DNA of 64,000 nucleotides from Pseudarthrobacter polychromogenes (GTDB taxonomy: Bacteria; Actinomycetota; Actinomycetes; Actinomycetales; Micrococcaceae). Of the stretch, positions 48,974 through 59,500 are shown in pieces (position 1 is the stretch's first letter; every line of letters starts with the position of its first letter). Where the stretch lies: positions 248,001 through 312,000 of the forward strand of contig NZ_BMKU01000001.1 of NCBI RefSeq assembly GCF_014644495.1, given 5' to 3'. The position numbers and the translations under genes are program-made. The notes under the pieces are model-generated. The model was given only the letters and a program-made list of their open reading frames with translations. It was not told where the DNA came from and did no database searches.

Positions 48974-50930
48974 GGGAAAGCCGGCAGCCCCGCCCGGCAC
49001 CCCCGTACCGCCGCAGCCGAAGGCCGGCCCCGATGAATCCGGCACGTCGCTCCCGGTCCGGGCCTCAGCGCTGATCCGTCAGTACCCCCTGGTGGCGCTG
49101 ACATGCCTGATGCTCGCCGTCACCGGGATCATGCTGCAGTCCGGACTGGAACAGCCCGCCCGGCTCGGCGCGTCCGTTTACGCCGCCGTCGTCGCCGCCA
49201 TCCGTGCGGTGGCGATGTTCCGCTCGCTCCGCGAGGGCCGCTGGGGGATCGACGTCCTGGCGCTGATGGCGATTGCCAGCACCGTGTGGGTGGGTGAGTA
49301 CCTTGCCGCCCTTGTGGTGATCCTCATGCTGTCCGGCGGGGAAGCGCTCGAAATCTTCGCCCAGGGACGGGCAGCGCGTGAACTGAAGTCCCTGCTGGAC
49401 AGGGCTCCCCGCTTCGCCCACCGCGAGGCTGCCGGATCAGTCCTGGAAGAAACACCCGTGGGCGAGGTGGTCCCCGGCGACGTGCTGGTGGTGCGCCCCT
49501 CCGAGCTGGTCCCGGTGGACGGGGAGCTCCTGTCCGACGCCGCAAGCCTGGATGAATCGTCGCTGACGGGGGAGAGCCTGCCCGTGGAGCGGGTCCGGGG
49601 GGACCTCCTGCTCAGCGGCTCCGTCAACGGCGAGACGGCCATCAGGATGCGGGCGGCCGCCACAGCCAAAGATTCGCAGTACAGCCGCATCATCGCCCTG
49701 GTGGAGGAGGCGGCGTCCAGCCGGGCCCCGGTGGTCCGCCTGGCCGACCGGTACGCAGTTCCCTTTACCGCGCTGGCGATCCTCATGGCCGGAACTGCCT
49801 GGGCCCTGTCCGGGGATCCCGTGCGCATCGCCCAGGTCCTGGTGGTGGCAACACCCTGCCCGCTCCTGATCGCCGCGCCCGTGGCGTTCCTCGCCGGCAC
49901 CAGCCAGGCAGCCCACAGGGGCATCATCATCAAGAACTCCGGGACCCTTGAGCAGCTGGCCAAAGCCAGGACGGCGATCTTCGACAAGACTGGAACGCTG
50001 ACCTCCGGACGGCCCGTCCTGGACACGGTCCAGGTTGCCCAGGACCAGGAAACAGGCCCACGTGCTGCGATGGGCGCCGGGCGGATCCTGCAGCTCGCCG
50101 CCTCAGCCGAGCAGTACTCCTCGCATGTCCTGGCGGCCTCGGTCATCGAAGCCGCCGCCCAGCGCAACCTTGAGCTCCTTCCCGTCACCCGGGCCACCGA
50201 ACATGCCACCCAGGGCGTGGAAGCAGTATGCGGCGGGGACACTGTGGTGGTGGGCAAGGCGGGGCTGGTCCGGGACTCATCCGCGGGCTTCCGGGAAGCT
50301 GCCCTGCAGAGCGGCCAACTGGCCATCTATGTCGCCGTCAATGGGAGCTATGCCGGAGCCCTGATCATGAAAGACCCGCTGCGCACCGACGCAGGCGAGA
50401 CCCTCGCCCGGCTGCACCGGCTGGGGGTCCGGCACACCATGCTGCTGACCGGCGACGCCCACGGGACTGCGGCCCACATCGCCGAGGAGGCCGGCATCCG
50501 GCATGTACAGGCAGACTGCCTGCCGGAGGACAAGGTCAACGCGGTGGCAGCCGTGCGGGAGCGGCCCGTCATCATGGTGGGCGACGGCGTCAATGACGCC
50601 CCCGTCCTGGCAGCCGCGGACGTGGGCATCGCCATGGGGGCAAAAGGTGCCACCGCCGCCAGTGAGTCGGCGGACGTCGTGATCATGCTCGACGACCTGT
50701 CCAAGGTGGCCGTGGCGGTCGAAATCGGGAAGCGCACGGTAGGGGTGGCCCTGGTGAGCATCTGGACAGGAATAGGCCTGAGCATCGGCCTGATGGCCGT
50801 GGCCATGACTGGCTACATTCCTGCAGTCACCGGTGCCCTCCTGCAGGAACTCGTGGATCTTGCCACCATCCTGAACGGGCTGAGGGCGCTGCACGGGGCC
50901 CGGCCGCGGAAACCCTGGGGCCGGGGCTGA
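48966..50930 (+). CDS. P1B-type heavy-metal-like transporting ATPase with variant HP motif
   Basis: The 654-residue pump has about eight membrane segments, the TPCPL motif in the ion-path helix (near 296; most relatives have CPC, SPC or CPH), the phosphorylated Asp in DKTGTLT (near 340) and GDGVNDAPVLAAADVG. In the nucleotide domain the almost universal His-Pro pair is replaced by His-Val (QYSSHVLAAS, near 386). It has no N-terminal metal-binding domain. The TPC type and the missing HP make the ion difficult to predict. It overlaps the flavoprotein gene upstream and so is probably DosR-type regulated. Confidence 0.92.
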   Translation: MPEGKPAAPPGTPVPPQPKAGPDESGTSLPVRASALIRQYPLVALTCLMLAVTGIMLQSGLEQPARLGASVYAAVVAAIRAVAMFRSLREGRWGIDVLALMAIASTVWVGEYLAALVVILMLSGGEALEIFAQGRAARELKSLLDRAPRFAHREAAGSVLEETPVGEVVPGDVLVVRPSELVPVDGELLSDAASLDESSLTGESLPVERVRGDLLLSGSVNGETAIRMRAAATAKDSQYSRIIALVEEAASSRAPVVRLADRYAVPFTALAILMAGTAWALSGDPVRIAQVLVVATPCPLLIAAPVAFLAGTSQAAHRGIIIKNSGTLEQLAKARTAIFDKTGTLTSGRPVLDTVQVAQDQETGPRAAMGAGRILQLAASAEQYSSHVLAASVIEAAAQRNLELLPVTRATEHATQGVEAVCGGDTVVVGKAGLVRDSSAGFREAALQSGQLAIYVAVNGSYAGALIMKDPLRTDAGETLARLHRLGVRHTMLLTGDAHGTAAHIAEEAGIRHVQADCLPEDKVNAVAAVRERPVIMVGDGVNDAPVLAAADVGIAMGAKGATAASESADVVIMLDDLSKVAVAVEIGKRTVGVALVSIWTGIGLSIGLMAVAMTGYIPAVTGALLQELVDLATILNGLRALHGARPRKPWGRG

Positions 50931-50946
50931 TCCGGCAGGTCCCGGC

Positions 50947-50989
50947 ATGACCTTCGGCCCTTCCGCACTTCGCCGGCAGTGGCGAATGT
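50947..50989 (+). promoter_or_regulatory. DosR-like box and -10 hexamer, USP/ATPase operon
   Basis: Core ATGACCTTCGGCCC at 50947-50960 (reverse GGGCCGAAGGTCAT), 23 nt to GAATGT (50984-50989), then 7 nt to ATG 50997. Confidence 0.55.
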
Positions 50990-50996
50990 GGTGGGT

Positions 50997-51461
50997 ATGA
51001 ACGCAGAAACAGTGTCCAAGCCTGTGATCGTGGGCGTCGACGGTTCCGAATATTCTTCCGCCGCCCTGCGGTACGCCGGAACCCTCGCCGCACGCCTGGG
51101 TGCGCGTCTGGAAGTCATCACCTGCATCGGCATGCCCGATTACCTGGTGGTGGCCCACCTCGAAAACGCCGAGCATCCCTTGACGGCAAGGCTGGAGGAC
51201 ACCGCCAGCCGCCTGGTGGAGGACGCCCTGGGACGGGCATTCACCGGGGACCGGCCGCAGAACATCGACGTCACCGTCAAGTTCGGGCCGCCCGGCAAAG
51301 TCCTCGTGGAAGAGAGCCGGCGGGCGCAGCTGCTGGTTGTCGGCCGGCACGGTGAGGGCGGATTCCTCGGCACGTCCATGGGATCGGTCAGCAAGGCCTG
51401 CGCAGCGCATTCCGCGTGCCCGGTGCTCCTGGTGGGCCAGGAGGCGGACGACGTGCCATGA
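50997..51461 (+). CDS. Single-domain universal stress protein
   Basis: The 154-residue protein is one USP domain, starting KPVIVGVDGSEYSSAALRYAG and ending with the ATP-binding loop GRHGEGGFLGTSMGSVSKA and CPVLLVG. ATP binding is expected. The ATG at 50997 is preferred over one 18 nt upstream because it fits the leaderless spacing. It overlaps the next gene, a P2-type ATPase, by 4 nt, so a stress protein and an ion pump are made together. Confidence 0.92.
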   Translation: MNAETVSKPVIVGVDGSEYSSAALRYAGTLAARLGARLEVITCIGMPDYLVVAHLENAEHPLTARLEDTASRLVEDALGRAFTGDRPQNIDVTVKFGPPGKVLVEESRRAQLLVVGRHGEGGFLGTSMGSVSKACAAHSACPVLLVGQEADDVP

Positions 51462-54007
51462 CGGCGGCGGGCCTGACCTCGGGCCAGGCTGCAGAACTCC
51501 TGAAGCAGGCAGGGCCGAACCTTCTCCCTGCCGAGGAGCCCGTACCGCAGTGGCGGAAACTCTGGGGGGAGCTGACGCACTTCTTTGCCCTCATGCTGTG
51601 GTTCGCGGCAGCCCTGGCCTTCCTCGCGGACCTGCCGCAACTGGGCGTGGCGATCATCGTCGTCGTTCTTGTCAACGGGGTTTTTGCCCATATCCAGCAG
51701 GAACGGGCCCAGCACGCCGCGGCCAGGCTGCGCGGGCTGCTGCCGGCTGACGTCATGGTGCGGCGGGACGGACGCGTCCGGAAAGTCCACGCCAGCGAAC
51801 TCGTGGTCTCCGACGCCGTGCTCCTGACGGCCGGTGACCGCATCCCCGCGGACGTCGTCCTGGCCACGGCACAAGCCTGCGCTGTGGACGAGTCGATGCT
51901 GACCGGCGAAAGCGATCCGGTACCTAAAACGGCCGGTGACTCCGCCTGGGCCGGCACATTCCTGGTCAACGGCGACGCCGAGGCCACTGTCACGGCCACC
52001 GGTGCCCGGACACGGCTGGCCGGGATCTCCGCCCTCACCAGCGGCGCAGTTCCCCCGCCCACGCCGCTGTCCCTGGAACTGCGCCGGATTGTCCGGGTGG
52101 TGGCATCAGTTGCCCTGGCCATCGCCGCCCTGTTTTTCCTGGTGTCCCTGCTGGTGGGGATCGAATGGCGCGATTCCTTCCTGTTCGCCATCGGCGTCGC
52201 CGTCGCGCTTGTCCCCGAGGGCCTGCTGCCCACGGTGACGCTGTCGCTGGCGATGGGGGCGCAGCGCATGGCCTCCCGCAACGCACTGGTCCGCAACCTC
52301 GAAGCCGTGGAAACCCTCGGTTCCACCACCTTCATCTGCACCGACAAGACCGGAACCCTCACCCAGAACCGGATGAACGCCGTCGAGGTCTTCACGTCCG
52401 GCGGGTCGGTCCGCATAGCGGGCGAGGGGTACAACCCGGAGGGCACCGTCCAAGGGGACGGGCAGGAGAGAGCCGCGGAAACGGCGCTCGCGGCGCTCGC
52501 CGCCTCTCAGGGGCGGGCCGAACTGCATGACGGGCAATGGCGGGCATTGGGTGACCCCATGGAAGCCGCCATCGACGTGCTCGCGCGGCGACTGGGCGTG
52601 GCAGGTGCCCGCATGGCGCCTTCGCGCCGCTTCGCCTTTGACCCTTCACGACGGCGGGAGTCGGCGATCGTGGGGCACGAGCTTTTCTGCAAGGGCGCCC
52701 CCGAGGCCGTCCTTCCGCTGTGCAGCGACGTCGACGGTCCGGTGGCTGACCAGGTCCAGCTGATGGCCTCCCGCGGACTCCGTGTTATCGCCGTGGCGCG
52801 GAGGCGGCTCAATGGGCCGTCCGCCGACTGGGAGTCCCGCCCCGCCGGGGACGTCGAACGCGGCATGGAGCTGCTGGGACTGATCGGGCTCCATGATCCG
52901 CCGCGGCCGGACGTGGGCGACGTCATCCGGACGGCCCGCAAGGCCGGACTCAAACTGGCCATGATCACCGGCGACCATCCTGCCACCGCAGCGGCAATTG
53001 CCCGTGAGATTGGGCTTATGGGCGTACCGGAATTCGTCCTGGAGGGCTCGGACCTTCCCGGGGATGAACAGCTGCTGGGGGCACTCCTGGACCGGGACGG
53101 GGTAGTGGTGAGCAGGGTATCCCCAGAGCAGAAACTCCGGGTTGCCAAGGCCCTGCAGTCCCGCGGCCATGTGGTGGCCATGACGGGCGACGGCGTCAAC
53201 GACGGGCCCGCCCTCCGTGAGGCGGACATCGGGGTGGCCATGGGATTGAGCGGCACCGACGTTGCGCGCGAAGCGGCTGACCTGGTGCTCCTTGACGACC
53301 ACTTCGCGACGATCGTGGCAGCTATCGAGCAGGGCAGGGCCACCTACTCGAACATCCACCGGTTCCTGACCTACCACCTCACCGATAATGTGGCGGAGCT
53401 GACGCCCTTTGTGGTCTGGGCCCTCTCGGGCGGCCAGTTCCCGCTTGCGCTGGGCGTCCTGCAGATCCTTGCCCTGGACATCGGTACCGACCTGCTGCCT
53501 GCCCTGGCCCTGGGTGCCGAGCCGCCCGGCAAACGGGTGCTGTCCCGGCCGCCGGAGCGCCGGCACCTGATGGACCGGCAGCTGATGGTGCGGGTCTTCT
53601 GCGTGCTGGGCCCGGTGGAGGCCCTTGTTGAAATGACCGCGTTCTCCGTTGTGCTCTTCGGCGGCGGCTGGACCCGGGGCGAGGCGCCGGATCCCGGGCT
53701 CCTCATGGCGGCGTCGGGGGCTGCCTTCACAGCGGTGGTCCTGGGCCAGCTGGCCAACGCCTACGCCTGCCGGAGTGCCACCGTGCCGCCGTGGAGGCTG
53801 GGGTGGGGTTCGAACAAGCTCCTCGCGTGGGCTGTCCTGGCTGAACTGGCCGTGCTTGCAGCCTGCCTGTACCTGCCGCAGCTCGCCGCCCTGCTGGGCC
53901 AGGCCCCGCCGCCGGCGTCCGGGTTGTTGGTTGCCGCCCTGGCCGTACCGGCCGTCCTGGTGGTGGACTGGGCCTATAAGGGCTTCAGGGGCCGCAGCGT
54001 CCGGTGA
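51458..54007 (+). CDS. P2-type cation-transporting ATPase (CtpF / Na+,K+- or Ca2+-ATPase-like)
   Basis: The 849-residue pump has the four domains of P2 ATPases: the actuator motif TGES (LTGESDPV), the ion-path VPEGLLPTVTLSLA, phosphorylated Asp in CTDKTGTLTQNRM (near 295), the nucleotide motif KGAPEAV and TGDGVNDGPALREADIG. The sixth membrane segment, LALDIGTDLLPALALGAEPP, resembles P2C Na+,K+-type pumps more than SERCA. In mycobacteria the DosR-regulated CtpF belongs here. It starts inside the stop of the USP gene and likely pumps Ca2+, Na+ or Mn2+; the ion cannot be read from the sequence. Confidence 0.92.
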   Translation: MTAAGLTSGQAAELLKQAGPNLLPAEEPVPQWRKLWGELTHFFALMLWFAAALAFLADLPQLGVAIIVVVLVNGVFAHIQQERAQHAAARLRGLLPADVMVRRDGRVRKVHASELVVSDAVLLTAGDRIPADVVLATAQACAVDESMLTGESDPVPKTAGDSAWAGTFLVNGDAEATVTATGARTRLAGISALTSGAVPPPTPLSLELRRIVRVVASVALAIAALFFLVSLLVGIEWRDSFLFAIGVAVALVPEGLLPTVTLSLAMGAQRMASRNALVRNLEAVETLGSTTFICTDKTGTLTQNRMNAVEVFTSGGSVRIAGEGYNPEGTVQGDGQERAAETALAALAASQGRAELHDGQWRALGDPMEAAIDVLARRLGVAGARMAPSRRFAFDPSRRRESAIVGHELFCKGAPEAVLPLCSDVDGPVADQVQLMASRGLRVIAVARRRLNGPSADWESRPAGDVERGMELLGLIGLHDPPRPDVGDVIRTARKAGLKLAMITGDHPATAAAIAREIGLMGVPEFVLEGSDLPGDEQLLGALLDRDGVVVSRVSPEQKLRVAKALQSRGHVVAMTGDGVNDGPALREADIGVAMGLSGTDVAREAADLVLLDDHFATIVAAIEQGRATYSNIHRFLTYHLTDNVAELTPFVVWALSGGQFPLALGVLQILALDIGTDLLPALALGAEPPGKRVLSRPPERRHLMDRQLMVRVFCVLGPVEALVEMTAFSVVLFGGGWTRGEAPDPGLLMAASGAAFTAVVLGQLANAYACRSATVPPWRLGWGSNKLLAWAVLAELAVLAACLYLPQLAALLGQAPPPASGLLVAALAVPAVLVVDWAYKGFRGRSVR

Positions 54008-54084
54008 GCAGCACCCAGGAACCCCGGCCCGTGGTCCTGTCCCTACGGGGTTGGGCGGGGGTGTCCTTGGACATGCGGCTGCTC

Positions 54085-54127
54085 GGGACCAAAGACTCTG
54101 CATAGCCTCCGGGGCACGGCCCAGAAT
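54085..54127 (+). promoter_or_regulatory. DosR-like box and -10 hexamer, ppsA operon
   Basis: Core GGGACCAAAGACTC at 54085-54098 with TC before it, 23 nt to CAGAAT (54122-54127), then 6 nt to ATG 54134. Confidence 0.65.
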
Positions 54128-54133
54128 CAAGGC

Positions 54134-56548
54134 ATGACTGCTCCCGCAACGTCCCCGGCCGATGTCCACGTCAAGTGGTTCGAGGACACCGGGATCGGGG
54201 ACATCGCGTCCGTGGGAGGAAAAAACGCGTCTTTGGGCGAGTTGAGCCGCTCCCTGCAGTCCGCCGGCGTGAGGGTTCCCGACGGGTTTGCCACCACCGC
54301 CGGCGCCTACCGCGCCTTCCTGGCTTCGAACGCCCTGGAGCCGCGCATCAGGACGTACATCGAGGAGTACCGGGCCGGACGCGCAACGCTGCGCCAGGCG
54401 GGGGCGGCAATCCGGGAGCTGTTCCTGTCAGCTACGTTCCCGGACAGCATCGGAGAGGCGATCCAGGAGCGCTACCGGCTCCTTTCCCGCCGGGCGGGCC
54501 AGCCGGAGGTGTCCGTTGCAGTCCGCAGCAGCGCCACAGCCGAGGACCTGCCGGACGCCAGCTTCGCGGGCCAGCAGGAGACATTCCTTAATGTGGCAGG
54601 GGAGCGGGCCGTCCTCGAGGCGTGCCGGAACTGCTATGCCTCGCTGTTCACTGACAGGGCCATCAGCTACCGCGAAATGAAGGGCTACGACCACCTCGAC
54701 GTGGCCCTGTCCGTGGGCGTCCAGCGCATGGTCCGCTCGGACCTCGGCGCCTCCGGGGTCATGTTCTCCATCGACACCGAATCCGGCTTCCCGGAGGCCG
54801 TGCTCATCAGCGCGGCGTGGGGCCTCGGGGAGACCGTTGTCCAGGGGACCATCAATCCGGACAAATACCAGGTGTTCAAGCCGCTGCTCGCAGACGAGCG
54901 CTTCAGCCCAGTGATCGAGAGGGAACGGGGCGCCAAGGAACGCAAAATGGTCTACAGCCACGGGGGCAACGCGCGGACCCGGCTGGTGGAGACCACCGAA
55001 CGGGAGCAGGAGTCCCTGGTGCTGTCCGATGACGAAGTGGTTCTACTGGCGCGCTGGGCCAAAGCCGTGGAAGACCACTATGGGCGGCCCATGGACATGG
55101 AGTGGGCCAAAGACGGCGTGACGGGCGAACTGTTCATGGTGCAGGCGAGGCCGGAAACGGTGCAGGCCCAGCGCAGCAGCACCTCCTTCCGGACGTACCA
55201 TCTCCGGCAGCAGGGCAGGCTGCTGACCGCGGGGGCCGCGATTGGGGATGCCATCGCCGGCGGGCAGGCCTGCGTCATCCGGGACGCCAAGGACATCGAA
55301 TCCTTCAAGGACGGGTCCGTGCTGGTGACCAGGATGACGGACCCGGACTGGGTCCCGGTCATGAAGCGGGCAGCCGGCATCGTCACTGACCACGGCGGCC
55401 CAACCAGCCACGCAGCGATCGTCAGCCGGGAACTCGGCGTGCCCGCCGTCGTCGGAACCCGGAACGCAACGGAAGCCGTGCCTGATGGTGCCCCCATCAC
55501 TCTGTCCTGCGCAGAAGGCGAGGAAGGCCGCGTCTATGAGGGGCTGCTGGAGTTTGGCGTGGAAGAAGTGGACCTCGAGGCCCTTCCGGCCACCGGCACT
55601 GACGTGATGGTGAACATCGGCAGTCCTGCCGCAGCCTTCAAGTGGTGGCGGCTGCCGGCGGCGGGAGTGGGCCTCGCGAGGATGGAATTCATCATCAACA
55701 ACCTCATCCGCATCCATCCCATGGCACTGGTCCACCCTGAAAGGGTGACGGACCCGGAGGAAGCTGCGCTCATCCGGAAGCTCACCAGCGGCTACAGCGA
55801 CCCGACGGAGTATTTTGTTGACGTGCTGGCCACCGGGATCGCCAAAATAGCGGCGCCCTTCCACCCAAAACCGGTGATCGTCCGGCTCAGCGATTTCAAG
55901 AGCAACGAGTACAGCCACCTGGTTGGCGGCGGGTTTTTTGAACGTCCGGAAGAGAACCCCATGCTGGGCTTCCGCGGAGCCTCGCGCTACTACAGCGATC
56001 ACTACCGGGAAGGCTTCGCCCTCGAATGCAAAGCCCTCAAACGGGTACGCGAGGAGGTGGGCTTCGCCAACATCATCGTTATGGTCCCGTTCTGCCGGAC
56101 CGTCCGGGAAGCGGACCTGGTCATCGAAGCGATGGCCGGCCAAGGACTGGTGAGGGGCGGTGCCGGGCTGCAGCTCTACATGATGTGTGAAATACCCTCG
56201 AATGTAGTGCTGGCCGAGCAGTTCGCCGAGCGCTTCGACGGGTTCTCCATCGGCTCCAACGACCTGACCCAACTGGTCCTGGGGGTGGACCGCGATTCCG
56301 AACAGCTCGCCGGGCTGTTCGATGAGAGGGACCCCGCGGTCAGCGCGATGATTGCCCAGGCCATCGACAAGGCGCACGCCGCGGGCATCAAGATTGGCAT
56401 CTGCGGGCAGGGGCCCAGCAACCATCCGGATCTTGCGGAATTCCTGATCGGCCGCGGCATAGATTCAATCTCGCTGAACCCGGACACCTACGTGAAGACC
56501 TTGCCCGTCATCGCCGCAGCCGAGCAGCGGCTGGCCAGACAGGCCTAA
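54134..56548 (+). CDS. ppsA: Phosphoenolpyruvate synthase
   Basis: The 804-residue enzyme converts pyruvate, ATP and water to phosphoenolpyruvate, AMP and phosphate. The N-terminal ATP-grasp domain contains GGKNASLGEL and VAVRSSATAEDLPDASFAG. The central swivelling domain has the phospho-His in GGPTSHAAIVSRELG (near residue 425). The C-terminal barrel has the catalytic Cys in ICGQGPSNHPDLAEFL and the RGIDSISLNP end. Length equals E. coli PpsA (792). It is first in a predicted leaderless operon with a phosphorylase fusion and phosphofructokinase. Confidence 0.95.
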   Translation: MTAPATSPADVHVKWFEDTGIGDIASVGGKNASLGELSRSLQSAGVRVPDGFATTAGAYRAFLASNALEPRIRTYIEEYRAGRATLRQAGAAIRELFLSATFPDSIGEAIQERYRLLSRRAGQPEVSVAVRSSATAEDLPDASFAGQQETFLNVAGERAVLEACRNCYASLFTDRAISYREMKGYDHLDVALSVGVQRMVRSDLGASGVMFSIDTESGFPEAVLISAAWGLGETVVQGTINPDKYQVFKPLLADERFSPVIERERGAKERKMVYSHGGNARTRLVETTEREQESLVLSDDEVVLLARWAKAVEDHYGRPMDMEWAKDGVTGELFMVQARPETVQAQRSSTSFRTYHLRQQGRLLTAGAAIGDAIAGGQACVIRDAKDIESFKDGSVLVTRMTDPDWVPVMKRAAGIVTDHGGPTSHAAIVSRELGVPAVVGTRNATEAVPDGAPITLSCAEGEEGRVYEGLLEFGVEEVDLEALPATGTDVMVNIGSPAAAFKWWRLPAAGVGLARMEFIINNLIRIHPMALVHPERVTDPEEAALIRKLTSGYSDPTEYFVDVLATGIAKIAAPFHPKPVIVRLSDFKSNEYSHLVGGGFFERPEENPMLGFRGASRYYSDHYREGFALECKALKRVREEVGFANIIVMVPFCRTVREADLVIEAMAGQGLVRGGAGLQLYMMCEIPSNVVLAEQFAERFDGFSIGSNDLTQLVLGVDRDSEQLAGLFDERDPAVSAMIAQAIDKAHAAGIKIGICGQGPSNHPDLAEFLIGRGIDSISLNPDTYVKTLPVIAAAEQRLARQA

Positions 56549-56590
56549 CGGCACTGTCAACTGCGGACGGCCTGCTGGTATCCCTGTCAT

Positions 56591-59500
56591 ATGACCGCGT
56601 CCTCACCCACTGCCGCAGCCGCCAGGCCGCCCTTTGACGCCGTCATTTTCGATCTGGACGGGGTGGTGACCAACACGGCGCTGGTCCATCAGGCGGCCTG
56701 GCGGGAGGCCTTCGAACAGATCCTGCAGGACCCCAGGGTGCCGGACACTGCCGACCGTTCACCCCTTTCCAAAGCTGACTACCGCACCTACATCGACGGC
56801 CTTCCCCGGGAGGAAGGCGTCCTGAAGTTCCTTGCTTCACGGGGGGTCAAAGTTGAAAAAGGGTCTGACGGGGATGGGCCCGGCACCTGGACAGCGTTCG
56901 GCCTTGGTGCCCTGAAGAACCGGCTGTTCCAGGAGAGGCTTAGGCGGGACGGTGTCCAGAGCTATCCGGGAACGGTGCAACTGCTGCACAGGCTTTCCGA
57001 CGCCGGAGTCCCCACCGGAGTGGTCACGTCCAGCCGCAATGCGTCCTCGGTCCTGGACGCCGCCGGCATCCCGGATGTTTTCGGCGTCATCCTGGACGGG
57101 ACTGCTGCAGCCAACCTGGGCCTCCGGGGGAAGCCCGCCCCTGACGTCTTCCTGGCGGCCGCGTTCCGTCTTGGGGTATCGCCGTCCCACTCCGTGGTCA
57201 TCGAGGATTCGGTGGCAGGGGTCCTCGCAGCGCACAGGGGCGGGTTCGGCCTGGTGGTGGGCATCGACCGCAGCGGAACCCGGCGGGAGCTCGAAGCCGC
57301 CGGTGCCGGCACAGTCCTCAATGACGTCCGCGAACTGGACCTGGGCCTTGTCCTTGGCGATCCGTGGCAGCTTGTCTATGAGGGCTTCGACGCAGGACAC
57401 GAGGGCCACCGGGAAGCGCTGACCACCCTTGGCAATGGCTACCTGGCGGTCCGGGGCGCATCCCCGGAGGGCGGCGGAAGCATCCGGTATGCCGGCATGT
57501 ACCTGGCCGGCGTGTTCAACCGCCTGGCCGCCGAAGTCGCCGGCGAGGTGCTCGTGGAGGAACACATGGTGAACGCGCCTGACTGCCTTCCCCTGGACCT
57601 GCGGCTGGCGGACGGGCAGTGGTGGTCGGAAGGAGGCCTGGCGGTTGTCCGCGAGCGCCGCGCCCTTGATCTCCAGCGTGCGGTTCTGGAACGGCGGCTC
57701 CTGCTGGAAGCCGGGGACAAACGGCGGATGGAAATTGTCCAGACCAGGTTCGTGTCCATGGCTGAGCCCCACCTGCTCGGCCTTGAAACGAAGATTACGC
57801 CCTTGGGCTGGAGCGGTGCCGTGGAAGTGCGCAGCGGCGTCACTACGGGCGTCACCAACTCGAATGTCCCCGAACCGGCCTCCAGCCCGGGGGTTCACCT
57901 CGTTGACCGGACCACGGACGGCGGCGGCATCAGTCAGCCGGCTCCGGACGACGTTTCCGTGGTCGAGGCCGAGACGACCCAGAGCCTGATCCGGGTAGCC
58001 GTGGCGTTCCGCACCCGTGTGTCCGGGGGAGCAGGCGTCGGCGGAACAGGAAGCGGCGGAACGGGTGCAGGGAAGCCCGGCAGCATAGGCCCGTTCCACT
58101 TCATGGCATTCCAGGTGGCCCTCGCTGACGGAGCTGCAGCAAGAATCAGCAAGACCGTGGCGGTGGTGACATCCCGCGACCGGGCGATCGCATCCCCGGC
58201 CTCAGCCGCCGTGGCCGTGCTGGCCCGCGCCGGCGGGGACATCGACGCCGTCATGACCGCACACCAGGACGCCTGGCGGCACGAACTCCATCCGTTCCTG
58301 GTGGACATCGAGGCTCCGGTGCAGGTGCGCCTGGTCCTCAACCTCCATATCTTCCATCTGCTGCAGACCCTTACGCGCCACACGGCGGAACTCGACGCCG
58401 GGGTCACCGCCCGGGGGCTCCACGGTGAGGGCTACCGCGGCCATGTCTTCTGGGACGAATTGTTTGTCCTTCCGCTCCTGACCACACGGACACCGGATGT
58501 AGCCCGGTCCCTCATTGAATACCGGTGGCGGAGGCTTCCGGCAGCCCGCCACGCGGCAGCGGTCCAGGGCCTCTCCGGGGCGCAGTTTCCCTGGCAAAGC
58601 GGGAGCGACGGTACGGAAGAAACGCCCAAGTGGCTCTATAACTACAGGTCCGGCAGGTGGGTGAAGGACCACTCGCACATGCAGCTGCACTCGGGACTGG
58701 CTGTGGCCTTCAACGTCTGGCAGTATTTCCAGGCCACCAGTGACAAAGCCTGGCTCCTCCGCAAGGGCGCCGAACTGGTGGTCGAGGTTGCCCGGTTCTT
58801 CGCATCGCGGGCCGGGCACAGCCCGGACACCGGGCGGTACCACATCCGCGGCGTCGTCGGGCCAGATGAATATCACACGGGATATCCGGGCCACACGGAT
58901 CCCGGACTGGACGACAACGCCTACACCAACGCCATGGCTGCCTGGGTCTGCCTTAGGGCTGCGGAGATCATGGGCATCTTCCACGGGAATGAACTCGCCG
59001 GCCTGATGGAAAGGCTTGGCATCACCGGTGAGGAGGCAGCCGGCTGGGAGCAGGTGGGCAGGGCCATGTTCATCCCGTTCCACACGGACGGCGTCATCAG
59101 CCAGTTTGCCGGGTACGAGGGGCTCGAGGAACTCGACTGGGAACGGTACCGGGAAACCTATGACAGCATCGAGCGGCTCGACCTGATCCTGGAAGCCGAG
59201 GGGGACGAAACCAACCGGTACAAGCTTGCCAAGCAGGCCGATGTCCTGATGCTGCCCTACCTGCTGGGCCATGAAGGGGTGATCGCCCTGCTCCAGGAAC
59301 TGGGATACGCGTTTACGGGAGACCAGTTGAACCGGACCATCGAGTATTACCTGGCACGGACTGCCCACGGGTCCACTTTGAGCCGGGTTGCCCACGCTTC
59401 CGTCCTTGCCGCGCTGGACGCCGACCGTGCCTGGGACAGCTTCCGGGAAGCGCTCGACGCCGACCTCGACGATACGCAGCACGGCACGACACGCACGGGC

